NCBI RefSeq assembly: GCF_003859805.1
Contig: NZ_RQZG01000008.1
Coordinates: 141,912-205,911, forward strand
Length of the DNA stretch: 64,000 bases
Direction of reading: 5' to 3'
Source: Arachnia propionica
Lineage (GTDB): Bacteria > Actinomycetota > Actinomycetes > Propionibacteriales > Propionibacteriaceae
Position 1 is the stretch's first letter. Each line of letters starts with the position of its first letter. Made by a program: the position numbers and the translations under genes. Positions 28,075-36,364 of this stretch are shown one piece after another. Under the pieces are notes generated by a model. That model saw only the letters and a program-made list of their open reading frames with translations. It had not been told where the DNA came from and did not search any database.

Positions 28075-28832
28075 CCGTGATCTCCGAGGCGGACCTGCGC
28101 GCCCAACTCCGTCGTCCCACCCGAGGGGCCGTGATCGATGTTCCTGCCGGGGCCAGTCTCACGCCCTCGGCACGGGACTTCATCAAGGAGTGGGGGCTGC
28201 AGGTCCGCGAGATCCTGACCGAGGACGTGGCCGCTGGTCGCCCCGGTTGGTTGCGCGAGTCGGTCTTCCCCGTGGTCAAGGCCGAGCAGCCGCCGCGCTG
28301 CGGGACCTGTCAGGGGGAGATCACCCGTAAACCGGATGCCCTGACCCAGCTCAACGCCACCCAGTTCGTCCACAAGACCCATCCCAGGATCAGGTTGCGA
28401 GGGCAGGCGGACAGCCTCCACGCGTTGGTGCTCATGGCCCAGGCGCAGAGCACCGTGTCCGGTCCGCGGTGGCTGACCGAGGCGTTGGGGGTGCTCGCCG
28501 CGTACTGCAGGGAGCTGACCAGCGCCGAGTACAACGAACGTCCCGCGGCTGCACTCGAGCTGCCGGGCTGGGACGAGAAGGCGATCCACAAGGCCACCCA
28601 TGATCCCGACGGGGTGCTGGGGGTGCCGCACGCCACCATCGACGGTACCTCTCCCGTCCTGATGCACTGGCTCAACCTGTGCCGCACCCACTGCCGGGAG
28701 CTGGAACTGACGGCCCTGGACACCTTCCCGGACCCGGAGCATCCCTACGGACCGTCGTTGAACCACGCCCTCAATCGCCTCTCCAGCGCCTTCTACCTGC
28801 TGCAGCTCAGGCTCGGTGAGGGGGAGGAGTGA
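28071..28832 (+). CDS. eutT: cobalamin adenosyltransferase EutT
   Basis: 253 residues from a GTG overlapping the eutQ stop by 4 bases. It makes adenosylcobalamin, the EutBC cofactor, from cobalamin and ATP. The core shows FVHKTHPRIRLRGQADSLHA and LNHALNRLSSAFYLLQLR. The metal site has a C77-x-x-C80 pair (PPRCGTCQG), whereas E. coli EutT has a CCxxC arrangement. Residues 2-48 match the EutQ N-terminal domain (IDVPAGASLTPSARDFIKEWG). It ends 4 bases into eutJ. Confidence 0.92.
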   Translation: MTVISEADLRAQLRRPTRGAVIDVPAGASLTPSARDFIKEWGLQVREILTEDVAAGRPGWLRESVFPVVKAEQPPRCGTCQGEITRKPDALTQLNATQFVHKTHPRIRLRGQADSLHALVLMAQAQSTVSGPRWLTEALGVLAAYCRELTSAEYNERPAAALELPGWDEKAIHKATHDPDGVLGVPHATIDGTSPVLMHWLNLCRTHCRELELTALDTFPDPEHPYGPSLNHALNRLSSAFYLLQLRLGEGEE

Positions 28833-29653
28833 AGGGAGTCAAGAAGCTGATGGCCGCGGCCAAGGCATCGATGAAGGCCGCGACACCGCTGCCGGCGAGT
28901 CTGCCCATCAAGGTGGGGGTGGATCTCGGCACCGCGTTCACCGTCATCATGGTCACCGATGCCGACGACCGGCCCCTGGCGGGGGCGAGCGTCTTCGCCG
29001 ACGTGGTCCGCGACGGCGTGGTGTGGGATTTCGCCGGGGCCCGGGAGGTCGTCGCCGGACTGAAACAGGACCTGGAACGGCGTATCGGCCGTACCCTCGT
29101 CTCCGGGACCGTCACCGTCCCTCCGGCCGTCCATGACAGCGATCACCGCGCTCACCGCTACGTCATCGAGGGGGCAGGCATCGACTGCACCCGGGTGATC
29201 GACGAGACCACGGCCGCCAACGCGGTGCTCAGGATCAACGACGGTGCCGTCGTCGACATCGGCGGTGGCACCACGGGAATCGCTGTCATCAAGGGCGGCG
29301 AGGTGGTCAAGGTCGTCGATGAGCCGAGCGGTGGTACCCATCTCTCCCTCGTGGTGGCGGGAGGGCTCGGGATCAGCTTCGAGGAGGCCGAGAAGCTCAA
29401 ACGCAAGCCCGCCCAGCAGGCCCGGATCGCCCCGATGGTGGCCCCGGTGCTGGAGAAGATGTCCACCATCGTCGCCCGCGCCATCGAGGGCCACGACGTC
29501 CCTCACATCCACTTGGTCGGAGGAACCAGTGCCTTCAAGGGTGTCGAGGAGATCATGACCCGGATCACCGGGGTGAAGGCCACGGCTGCCCCCCATCCCA
29601 TGCTCGTCACACCGCTCGGCGTCGCCAGCTGGGCAGAACCCACCACCGACTGA
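28829..29653 (+). CDS. eutJ: EutJ, Hsp70-like chaperone of the microcompartment
   Basis: 274 residues from a GTG that overlaps the eutT stop. The actin-fold ATPase signatures are IKVGVDLGTAFTVIMVTD, GAVVDIGGGTTGIAVI and HLVGGTSAFKGVEEI. EutJ is thought to help assemble or maintain ethanolamine ammonia-lyase or the shell. A short basic N-terminal helix (KKLMAAAKASMKAA) precedes the fold and could be a targeting segment. The next gene begins 17 bases downstream. Confidence 0.92.
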   Translation: MKGVKKLMAAAKASMKAATPLPASLPIKVGVDLGTAFTVIMVTDADDRPLAGASVFADVVRDGVVWDFAGAREVVAGLKQDLERRIGRTLVSGTVTVPPAVHDSDHRAHRYVIEGAGIDCTRVIDETTAANAVLRINDGAVVDIGGGTTGIAVIKGGEVVKVVDEPSGGTHLSLVVAGGLGISFEEAEKLKRKPAQQARIAPMVAPVLEKMSTIVARAIEGHDVPHIHLVGGTSAFKGVEEIMTRITGVKATAAPHPMLVTPLGVASWAEPTTD

Positions 29654-29670
29654 ACCTGAAGGAGACCACC

Positions 29671-29985
29671 ATGGCACGCCAGATCGTCACCCAGGACCAG
29701 ATCATCCAGCTCCTGGCCGAGGGGGCCTGCGAGCTGCGCGTCGATGCCGATGCGATCATCACCGATGTCGCCGCCGAGCTGGCCCAGGACCGGGGGCTGC
29801 GGATCATCCGCGGCACCGACACCGTCTCGGGTGCACCGAGCACACGGTCGACACCGACGCCGACATCGCAGTCAAGCGGTGCAGTGCCACCCCCGCGTGA
29901 TGAGGTCCGACGTGCCGTCGTGGCGGCGCTCGGCGCCGAGCCGGAACAGCTGGATGCCGTGCTGGACCGAGTCCTCGAGGCCTGA
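29671..29985 (+). CDS. unnamed 104-residue microcompartment-associated protein (EutQ-N-like domain plus encapsulation-type helix)
   Basis: No known eut gene matches. Residues 4-46 (QIVTQDQIIQLLAEGAC to AAELAQDRGLRIIRG) resemble the N-terminal domain of the neighbouring EutQ and EutT. A Pro/Thr/Ser linker (about 52-75) leads to two predicted helices ending DEVRRAVVAALG and PEQLDAVLDRVLEA, the amphipathic pattern of encapsulation peptides. There is no catalytic domain. The layout suggests an adaptor that attaches something to the shell. A site AAGGAG precedes the ATG at 29671. It is the penultimate gene of the operon, 1 base before pta. Function unknown. Confidence 0.75.
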   Translation: MARQIVTQDQIIQLLAEGACELRVDADAIITDVAAELAQDRGLRIIRGTDTVSGAPSTRSTPTPTSQSSGAVPPPRDEVRRAVVAALGAEPEQLDAVLDRVLEA

Positions 29986-29986
29986 G

Positions 29987-31693
29987 ATGAGCGTTCGGAC
30001 ACATCTCATCCCGATCGCGGCGTCGGGGGACAGCAACGCGGCCGTGCGGGTGTTGACGCAGGTGTTGCGTGGTGCCGCCACCATCGACCTCGGTCCGGCC
30101 TTCACGGCTGACCCGACTGCGGTGGCGAAGGACCCCGATGCGGCGTTGGGCCGGGCCCTCGACATGGTGGAGGCCGCGGGGGAGGAGGTCATCAGCCACA
30201 CCACACTGCCCGCTGCGCTGCAACCGCTGACCCTCGAACTGGGGGCGAAGCTCGCCGCGACGCTCGGGGCCGGGGTCGTGCTGGTGCAGGACTGGGAGGA
30301 CGCCGCTGCGCTCGAGGTGGCGACCACCGTCTGCCGGGCCCACGGGGCCGAGGTCGTCGCGACCTTCGACGGCCGCAGTCTCCGGCTCGCCGAGTTGCCC
30401 GACCTGGCCGCTCCGAACGGACTCGGTGTGGCGGACATCCTGCGGGACCTCGTCGCCGGGAGCCGCCCGGTCGTTCCCGCTGAACGTGACGATCTCCTGC
30501 TGGGGCTGCTCATCGGGCTGGCCTCCGGTCAGTTCCCGCTGCCCGCCTCCGTCCTGGTCGACGGCGAGCCCCGTGGCAGTCTGGCCGAGATGTGGCGCAG
30601 CCTGCTGCCCCAGGTACCGTTGCGCCGTCGCGGCGAGGTGACCGCACCCCAGCCGACGAAACAGCAGCTGGTCACCGTGCTCGACAGGCATCACGAGAAG
30701 GCCGTCACCCCGGTCCGGTTCCAGCGAGGACTGCTGGCCGAGGCCAGGGCGGCGAGTTCCCACATCGTCCTGCCGGAGGGTGTTGAGCCGCGCATCCTGC
30801 GTGCCGCGGATCAGCTGTTGCAGGACGGGGCCGTGAGGCTGACCCTGCTGGGTGATCCCGATGAGGTCGCTCGTCTGGCGGCAGCGGAGGGGGTCGACAT
30901 CGACGGTGCGGAGGTGGTCGATCCGCTCACCCATCCGTGGCGGGACCGGTTCGCCGACGAGTACGCGGAGCTGCGTGCGAAGAAGGGGGTCACCCGGGAG
31001 CAGGCCTTCGAGAGGATGGCCGACGTGTCCTACTTCGGCACGATGATGGTGCGTGATGGCCTGGCCGACGGGATGGTCTCCGGTGCGATCCACACCACCG
31101 CCCACACCATCCGTCCGGCCTTCGAGGTGATCCGTACCCGGCCCGGGGTCTCGGTGGTCTCCTCGGCCTTCTTCATGTGCCTGGCCGATCGGGTGCTGGT
31201 GTTCGGTGACTGCGCGGTCAATCCGAACCCGACCCCGGCCCAGTTGGCAGACATCGCGGCGGCCTCGGCCGAGACGGCCCGCAGTTTCGGTATCAACCCC
31301 AGGGTGGCGCTGCTGTCCTACTCGACGGGGACCTCCGGTGCCGGGCCGGACGTCGAGGCCGTGACCGAGGCCACCCGGTTGCTGCGCGAGGCAGCCCCGG
31401 ACCTGGCCTGCGACGGTCCGCTGCAGTTCGACGCGGCGGTGGATGCGAAGGTCGCGCGTTCCAAGGCCCCGGACTCGCCGGTGGCCGGACAGGCCAATGT
31501 GCTGATCTTCCCCGACCTGAACGCGGGCAACATCGGCTACAAGGCGGTGCAACGCACCGCCGGTGCACTGGCCATCGGTCCGGTGCTGCAGGGCCTCAAC
31601 AAGCCGGTCAACGACCTGTCCCGGGGTGCCCTGGTCGAGGACATCGTCAACACGGTGCTCATCACCGCGATCCAGGCCGGGGCTGCCCGGTGA
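29987..31693 (+). CDS. pta: phosphate acetyltransferase with atypical N-terminal region
   Basis: 568 residues. The C-terminal 330 (from about 240) are a standard PTA domain: ASSHIVLPEGVEPRILRAAD, MMVRDGLADGMVSGAIHTTA, SSAFFMCLADRVLVFGDCAVNP, ALLSYSTGTSGAGPDVEAV and FPDLNAGNIGYKAVQR. The enzyme turns acetyl-CoA into acetyl phosphate for energy. EutD is only this domain (about 340 residues); type II Pta proteins reach 700 with a BioD-like P-loop part and DRTGG domain. Here the first 240 residues are related in layout but no Walker A motif is visible. It closes the eut operon and probably replaces EutD. Confidence 0.85.
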   Translation: MSVRTHLIPIAASGDSNAAVRVLTQVLRGAATIDLGPAFTADPTAVAKDPDAALGRALDMVEAAGEEVISHTTLPAALQPLTLELGAKLAATLGAGVVLVQDWEDAAALEVATTVCRAHGAEVVATFDGRSLRLAELPDLAAPNGLGVADILRDLVAGSRPVVPAERDDLLLGLLIGLASGQFPLPASVLVDGEPRGSLAEMWRSLLPQVPLRRRGEVTAPQPTKQQLVTVLDRHHEKAVTPVRFQRGLLAEARAASSHIVLPEGVEPRILRAADQLLQDGAVRLTLLGDPDEVARLAAAEGVDIDGAEVVDPLTHPWRDRFADEYAELRAKKGVTREQAFERMADVSYFGTMMVRDGLADGMVSGAIHTTAHTIRPAFEVIRTRPGVSVVSSAFFMCLADRVLVFGDCAVNPNPTPAQLADIAAASAETARSFGINPRVALLSYSTGTSGAGPDVEAVTEATRLLREAAPDLACDGPLQFDAAVDAKVARSKAPDSPVAGQANVLIFPDLNAGNIGYKAVQRTAGALAIGPVLQGLNKPVNDLSRGALVEDIVNTVLITAIQAGAAR

Positions 31694-31813
31694 CGTAGCC
31701 GACGAAGAACGGCCTGCCGCCAAGGACGTACACGCCAGCCTCTTCTGCCAGGGATTCGTGCCGGGAAGGGCGTGGCTTCAGCCCACCCTGTCTGCTGGAA
31801 GTCGATCGCCCGG

Positions 31814-31841
31814 TTGACAGTACGTGATTCCTGACTACAGT
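31814..31841 (+). promoter_or_regulatory. sigma-70-type promoter of the MFS efflux gene
   Basis: TTGACA at 31814-31819 and TACAGT at 31836-31841, spaced 16 bases. The predicted start of transcription falls in the palindrome at 31844-31857, so a repressor there would block it. Confidence 0.55.
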
Positions 31842-31843
31842 TC

Positions 31844-31857
31844 TTAGTGATCACTAA
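31844..31857. promoter_or_regulatory. palindromic operator TTAGTGATCACTAA
   Basis: A perfect 14-base palindrome immediately downstream of the -10 box and 13 bases before the MFS start. TetR-family proteins bind such sites; the TetR gene at the far end of the MFS gene is the obvious candidate. The sequence is markedly AT-rich for this genome. Confidence 0.65.
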
Positions 31858-31870
31858 CTAAGGAGATGGG

Positions 31871-33232
31871 ATGAAGTCAGGATCGTCCACGGGCGTGGTG
31901 GCGCTCACCGCTGGTGCCGCATTCATCGCGGGGCTCGACAACCTCGTGGTCACCTTCGCGTTGCCCGCGATCCAGCAGGACTTCGGGCTGGAGGTCTCCG
32001 CGCTGAGCTGGATCGTGAACGCCTACACCTTCACCTTCGCCGTGTTCATGCTGGCGGCAGCGGCCGTCGGGGAGCGCATCGGCAGGAGGACGGCCTTCCA
32101 GGTCGGGGTGGGCATCTTCACCGCCGCCTCCATCGTGGTTGCCCTGTCACCCGGTGTCGAGGTGCTCGTGATCGCCCGGGCCGTCCAGGGAGTGGGGGCG
32201 GCGATCCTCGTCCCGCTCTCCTTGACCCTGCTCGTGCAGGAGACGGTCGAGGAGAGACGCCCGGTGGCCATCGCCGTCTGGTCGGCGGCTCAAGGGCTCG
32301 CAACGGCGATCGGCCCGCTGATCGGTGGGGCCATCGTGCAGTTCGTCGGTTGGCAGTGGGGCTTCTGGATCAACGTACCCATCGGCCTGCTGCTCATGTT
32401 CGCTGCGCCACGCATGGTCCGCGACCTCACCACCAGCACAGGGGCCTTCGACCTCGTCGGTCTCATCGGACTCTCGACGGCGGTGCTGGCCCTGGTGATC
32501 GCCCTGACAGCAGGCGGTCCCGCACTGGCCATCGGCGTCGGTGCCGTGGCTGTGGTGTCGTTCGTCTGGTTCCTGGGTCACATCCGGCGGTCCCGACACC
32601 CGGTCATCGATCCCGGCCTGCTGAGCTCGAGGGGATTCACCCTGACCAATCTCACCGCGTTGTTGGTGACCGCCGGGATGTTCGGGGTGGTCTTCCTGCT
32701 CACCCAGTACCTCCAGCGGGTGCGTGGGTACGAACCACTGCAGGCCGGGTTGCTCACCCTGCCCTGGACCCTGCTGCCGGTGCTCGCGGCCCCCATCGCC
32801 GGGCAGCTCGTGCCCCGGTTCGGCACGGGGCGCATCCTGACGTTCGGTGCCCTGCTCCAGGCGGCCTCACTGGTCTCGTTCGCCCTGGTCCTGCGGCCTG
32901 ACGTGCCCTACCTGCTCCTGCTGCCGGGGCTGCTGCTCGCCGGGCTGGGGATGGGTGCCTTCTTCGCGGTGCTCGCCACCCAGGCCCTGCGCTTCGTCCC
33001 GGCCAAGGATGAAGGGATCGCCTCGGGCATCAACAACTTCGTCCGGGAACTGGGCGTGCTCATCGGTGTCGCGATGCTCACCGCGGTCTTCATCATCACC
33101 GGTGACCAGAGCGATGCCGCACAGTTCACCCGAGGTCTGGTCGCAAGCCTGTGGGTCGGGGCAGCGGTCCTCACCCTCGCCGTGGTGAGCAGCCTGTCAA
33201 CCCCGAAACCGGATGACTCACCTGCTGCCTGA
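31871..33232 (+). CDS. MFS drug:H+ antiporter, DHA2 (EmrB/QacA) type
   Basis: 453 residues, about 14 membrane segments. Signature parts are FIAGLDNLVVTFALPAIQ near the N-terminus (DHA2 motif with acidic residue in helix 1), GERIGRRTAFQVG (loop 2-3 motif A) and RAVQGVGAAILVPLSLTLL (motif B), GLATAIGPLIGGAI (motif C). It would expel toxic compounds with proton exchange. A TTGACA promoter and a palindromic operator precede it. It is convergent with the TetR gene, overlapping by 15 bases. Confidence 0.88.
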   Translation: MKSGSSTGVVALTAGAAFIAGLDNLVVTFALPAIQQDFGLEVSALSWIVNAYTFTFAVFMLAAAAVGERIGRRTAFQVGVGIFTAASIVVALSPGVEVLVIARAVQGVGAAILVPLSLTLLVQETVEERRPVAIAVWSAAQGLATAIGPLIGGAIVQFVGWQWGFWINVPIGLLLMFAAPRMVRDLTTSTGAFDLVGLIGLSTAVLALVIALTAGGPALAIGVGAVAVVSFVWFLGHIRRSRHPVIDPGLLSSRGFTLTNLTALLVTAGMFGVVFLLTQYLQRVRGYEPLQAGLLTLPWTLLPVLAAPIAGQLVPRFGTGRILTFGALLQAASLVSFALVLRPDVPYLLLLPGLLLAGLGMGAFFAVLATQALRFVPAKDEGIASGINNFVRELGVLIGVAMLTAVFIITGDQSDAAQFTRGLVASLWVGAAVLTLAVVSSLSTPKPDDSPAA

Positions 33233-33763
33233 GGAGCGCTGCCAGGCCCTGGTCACCGTGCACTGACCGATCTCATCGAGCTGGAGGGCGGCGGCGACGT
33301 TGTAGAGGACCCAGCCTCCCATCATGTCCCCGACCACCTCCGTCGAGGCGCCGGACAGCGACCCGACCAGGCGCCAGATGCGCTCGAAGCGTTGCGCCAC
33401 GACCTCGCGGATCTCCTCGTCGGTGCAGCTGGCCGCCCAGGCCTGCAGCTGGAGGGTCAACAGTTCCTTCTCCTTCGACAGCAGGGCGTCGTAGGCCGTG
33501 GCCAACGCCTGTCCTGGCTCAGCGGCGGTGGCGTTCTCCGCGGCCTCCAGCAGAACGGCCTCGATGCGGTCGCAACACAGTTGCCACGTCGCGATGAACA
33601 GTTGCAGCTTGGAGCCGAAGAGCTGGAACAGGTAGGGCTGGGAAACTCCCACCCGTGCGGCGATGGCCTGGGTCGATGCGCCGTGGTAGCCGGAACGGGC
33701 GAACTCATGGGTGGCCGCCGTCAGCACCTGGTGCCGACGCTGCTCGGCGGACATCCTGCTCAT
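33218..33763 (-). CDS. TetR-family repressor, probably of the adjacent MFS pump
   Basis: 181 residues from the ATG at 33763, which overlaps the valS stop (ATGA). The N-terminal helix-turn-helix is EFARSGYHGASTQAIAARVGVSQPYLFQLF (split here between residues about 18-48). The ligand-binding C-terminal domain shows little conservation. The start choice rests on the ATGA overlap and normal TetR spacing; longer frames upstream read into valS. Its target is likely the palindrome at 31844-31857. Coupling to valS would give a steady background level of repressor. Confidence 0.85.
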   Translation of the reverse strand: MSRMSAEQRRHQVLTAATHEFARSGYHGASTQAIAARVGVSQPYLFQLFGSKLQLFIATWQLCCDRIEAVLLEAAENATAAEPGQALATAYDALLSKEKELLTLQLQAWAASCTDEEIREVVAQRFERIWRLVGSLSGASTEVVGDMMGGWVLYNVAAALQLDEIGQCTVTRAWQRSSGSR

Positions 33764-36300
33764 TGAGCCAGCTCGGCCTCGGCCGTGAGCGGACCGTCGG
33801 CGACCTCCCAGGTGATCTCCCCGGTGATCCGGCACACCGCCCTCAGGTCTGCCTCGACGGCCTGCAGACGTTCCAGTGAGGCCTGCTCGCCCCGGAAGAC
33901 GACGGCCGTCACGGGGGTCTTCATCGAGGCCTTCGCACTCGACTTGGCACCGCGTACCGCGATCAGCACGGCGGCGACATCCGCGATGAGCTCGGTGGCG
34001 CCGTCAGTGTTGACCTCCGTGGGCACCGGCCAGGCAGCCTTGTGGATCGAGGAGCCGTGGGTCCACGACCAGGTCTCCTCCGTCACGAACGGCAGGAACG
34101 GGGCGAACAGCCTCAGCTGCACGTCGAGGGCCAGGGCCAGGGCATGCTGGGCCGAGGCCTGTTCCTCGGGGGAGTGGGTGCCGTAGGCGCGCTCCTTGAC
34201 CAGCTCCAGGTAGTCGTCGCAGAAGGCCCAGAAGAAGGACTCCGCCACCTCCAGTGCAGTGGTGTAGTCGAACTCCTCGAAGGCCCGTGTGGCGGCGGTG
34301 ACCACCTCGGCCAGCCCGGCCAGCATCGCCTTGTCGACGGGATTGATCACCCGGGCGAGATCACCCGGCTCCGGTGCCATCGACAGCACGAACTTCCCGG
34401 CGTTGAGGATCTTCATCGCCAGGCGACGGCCCACCTTCATCTGTGACTCGTCGAAGGGGGAGTCCATGCCGGGACGGGCCATCGCAGCCCGCCACCGGAC
34501 CGCGTCGGAGCCATACTTCTCCAGGATGTCGGAGGGCACCACGACGTTGCCCTTGGACTTCGACATCTTCTTGCGGTCCGGGTCCACGACGAAACCGGAG
34601 ATGGTGGCGCGCTTCCATGGCAACGAGTGGTTCTCCGCATTGGCGCGGACCACCCGGGAGAACAGCCAGGTGCGGATGATGTCGTGGGCCTGAGGGGCGA
34701 TGTCCATCGGGAAGGTCAGGGCGAACAGTTCCGGGTCCCGCTCCCAGCCGCAGGCGATCTGCGGGGTCAGCGACGAGGTGGCCCAGGTGTCCATCACGTC
34801 CGGGTCGGCGATGAAACCGCCCGGGACGCCGCGCTGCGACTCGTCGTAGCCGGGCGGGCAGGTGGTGACGGGATCCACCGGCAGGCTCGCCTCGTCGGCG
34901 ACGATCATCGCCTCGTGGTCGGGCTCCCCGTCGGCATCCAGCGGGTACCACACGGGGAACGGCACCCCGAAGAACCGCTGCCGGGAGATCAGCCAGTCCC
35001 CGTTGAGCCCACTCACCCAGTTGTCGTAGCGGTGACGCATGTGGTCCGGGGTCCACTCCAGCTCCTGGCCCCGCTCCAGCAGTGTGGCCTTCAGCTGCTC
35101 GTCACGGCCGCCGTTGGCGAGGTACCACTGCCGGGTGGCGACGATCTCGAGCGGCTTGTCACCCTTCTCGTAGAAGTTGACGGGACGCGAGATCGGCTTC
35201 GGCTCACCGTCGAGATCACCGGAGGAGCGCAGCAGCTCCACCATCGCGGCCCGGGCGGAGAAAACGGTCTTGCCCGCCAGCTCGGCGTACGGCTCCGGAT
35301 TCACCAGCCACTCAGGGGTCTCCCGCTGCAGCCTGCCGTCACGGCCGATCACGGTTCGGGTGGGCAGCTCCAGTTCCCGCCACCACTGCACGTCGGTGAG
35401 GTCACCGAAGGTACAGCACATCGCGATTCCGGCACCCTTGTCGGGTTCGGCCGCAGGATGGGCCAGCACTGGCACCTCGACCCCGAAGACGGGGGAGGAG
35501 ACCGTGGTGCCGAAGAGGGTCTGGTAGCGCTCGTCGTCGGGATGGGCGATCAGGGCACAGACACTCGGCAGCAGCTCTGGCCGGGTGGTCTCGATGAACA
35601 CCGGGCCGTCCTCCCGGTGGAAGGCCACCCGGTGGTAGGCCCCCGGGTGCTCCCGGGACTCGAGTTCGGCCTGGGCGACGGCGGTCTGGAAGGTGACGTC
35701 CCACATGGTCGGGGCATGGCTGAGGTAGGCCTCGCCCCGGGCCAGGTTGCGCAGGAAGGCGCGCTGCGCCACCGCCTGCGTGGTCGGCGAGATCGTGGTG
35801 TAGAGGGTGTCCCAGTCGATGGACAGCCCGAGGTGACGCCACAGCTCCTCGAAGACCTGCTCGTCGATGGCGGTCAGCTCCTGACACAGCTCCACGAAGT
35901 TGCGGCGAGAGATCGCCACCTGTCGCTTCGGGTCGGGTTTCGCCGGGGGGGTGAAGTCCTCCTCGTAGGGCAACGACGGGTCACAACGCACCCCGTAGTA
36001 GTTCTGGACGCGTCGCTCCGTCGGCAGACCGTTGTCATCCCAACCCATCGGGTAGAACACCTGCTTGCCGAGCATCCGCTGGTGGCGGGCGATGGTGTCG
36101 GTGTGGGTGTAGGAGAACACGTGGCCGACGTGCAGCGATCCCGAGACCGTCGGTGGCGGGGTGTCGATGGAGAACACCTCGTCGCGGCTGGTCGGTCGCT
36201 GGAAGGCGTAGGTGGCGTCCTCCCGCCATACCTGCGCCCACTTGTCCTCGAGTCCTTCGAGAGCGGGCTTTGCAGGCAGGCCGGAGGCATAGTTCGTCAT
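33760..36300 (-). CDS. valS: valyl-tRNA synthetase
   Basis: 846 residues. HIGH-type motif SGSLHVGHVFSYTHTD, KMSKS motif KKMSKSKGNVVVPSD, and the valine-specific WDDNGLPTERRVQNYYGVRC. The editing domain lies between about residues 190 and 330. The protein is somewhat shorter than the 880-950 residues of many bacterial ValRS and seems to lack the long C-terminal coiled coil, a form seen in some actinobacteria. Start ATG at 36300. It charges tRNA-Val. Confidence 0.95.
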   Translation of the reverse strand: MTNYASGLPAKPALEGLEDKWAQVWREDATYAFQRPTSRDEVFSIDTPPPTVSGSLHVGHVFSYTHTDTIARHQRMLGKQVFYPMGWDDNGLPTERRVQNYYGVRCDPSLPYEEDFTPPAKPDPKRQVAISRRNFVELCQELTAIDEQVFEELWRHLGLSIDWDTLYTTISPTTQAVAQRAFLRNLARGEAYLSHAPTMWDVTFQTAVAQAELESREHPGAYHRVAFHREDGPVFIETTRPELLPSVCALIAHPDDERYQTLFGTTVSSPVFGVEVPVLAHPAAEPDKGAGIAMCCTFGDLTDVQWWRELELPTRTVIGRDGRLQRETPEWLVNPEPYAELAGKTVFSARAAMVELLRSSGDLDGEPKPISRPVNFYEKGDKPLEIVATRQWYLANGGRDEQLKATLLERGQELEWTPDHMRHRYDNWVSGLNGDWLISRQRFFGVPFPVWYPLDADGEPDHEAMIVADEASLPVDPVTTCPPGYDESQRGVPGGFIADPDVMDTWATSSLTPQIACGWERDPELFALTFPMDIAPQAHDIIRTWLFSRVVRANAENHSLPWKRATISGFVVDPDRKKMSKSKGNVVVPSDILEKYGSDAVRWRAAMARPGMDSPFDESQMKVGRRLAMKILNAGKFVLSMAPEPGDLARVINPVDKAMLAGLAEVVTAATRAFEEFDYTTALEVAESFFWAFCDDYLELVKERAYGTHSPEEQASAQHALALALDVQLRLFAPFLPFVTEETWSWTHGSSIHKAAWPVPTEVNTDGATELIADVAAVLIAVRGAKSSAKASMKTPVTAVVFRGEQASLERLQAVEADLRAVCRITGEITWEVADGPLTAEAELAQ

Positions 36301-36364
36301 GGACAGGCATCGTAGTTGTGCCTGCCGAGAACCGTCGAATGGAAACGCCCCGGGGCGTCTTCGT

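Noticed and set aside
29744..31693. 649-residue frame for Pta starting inside the upstream gene
   Set aside because: The first 81 codons are an out-of-frame reading of the 104-residue protein. The ATG at 29987, just after its stop, is the sensible start.
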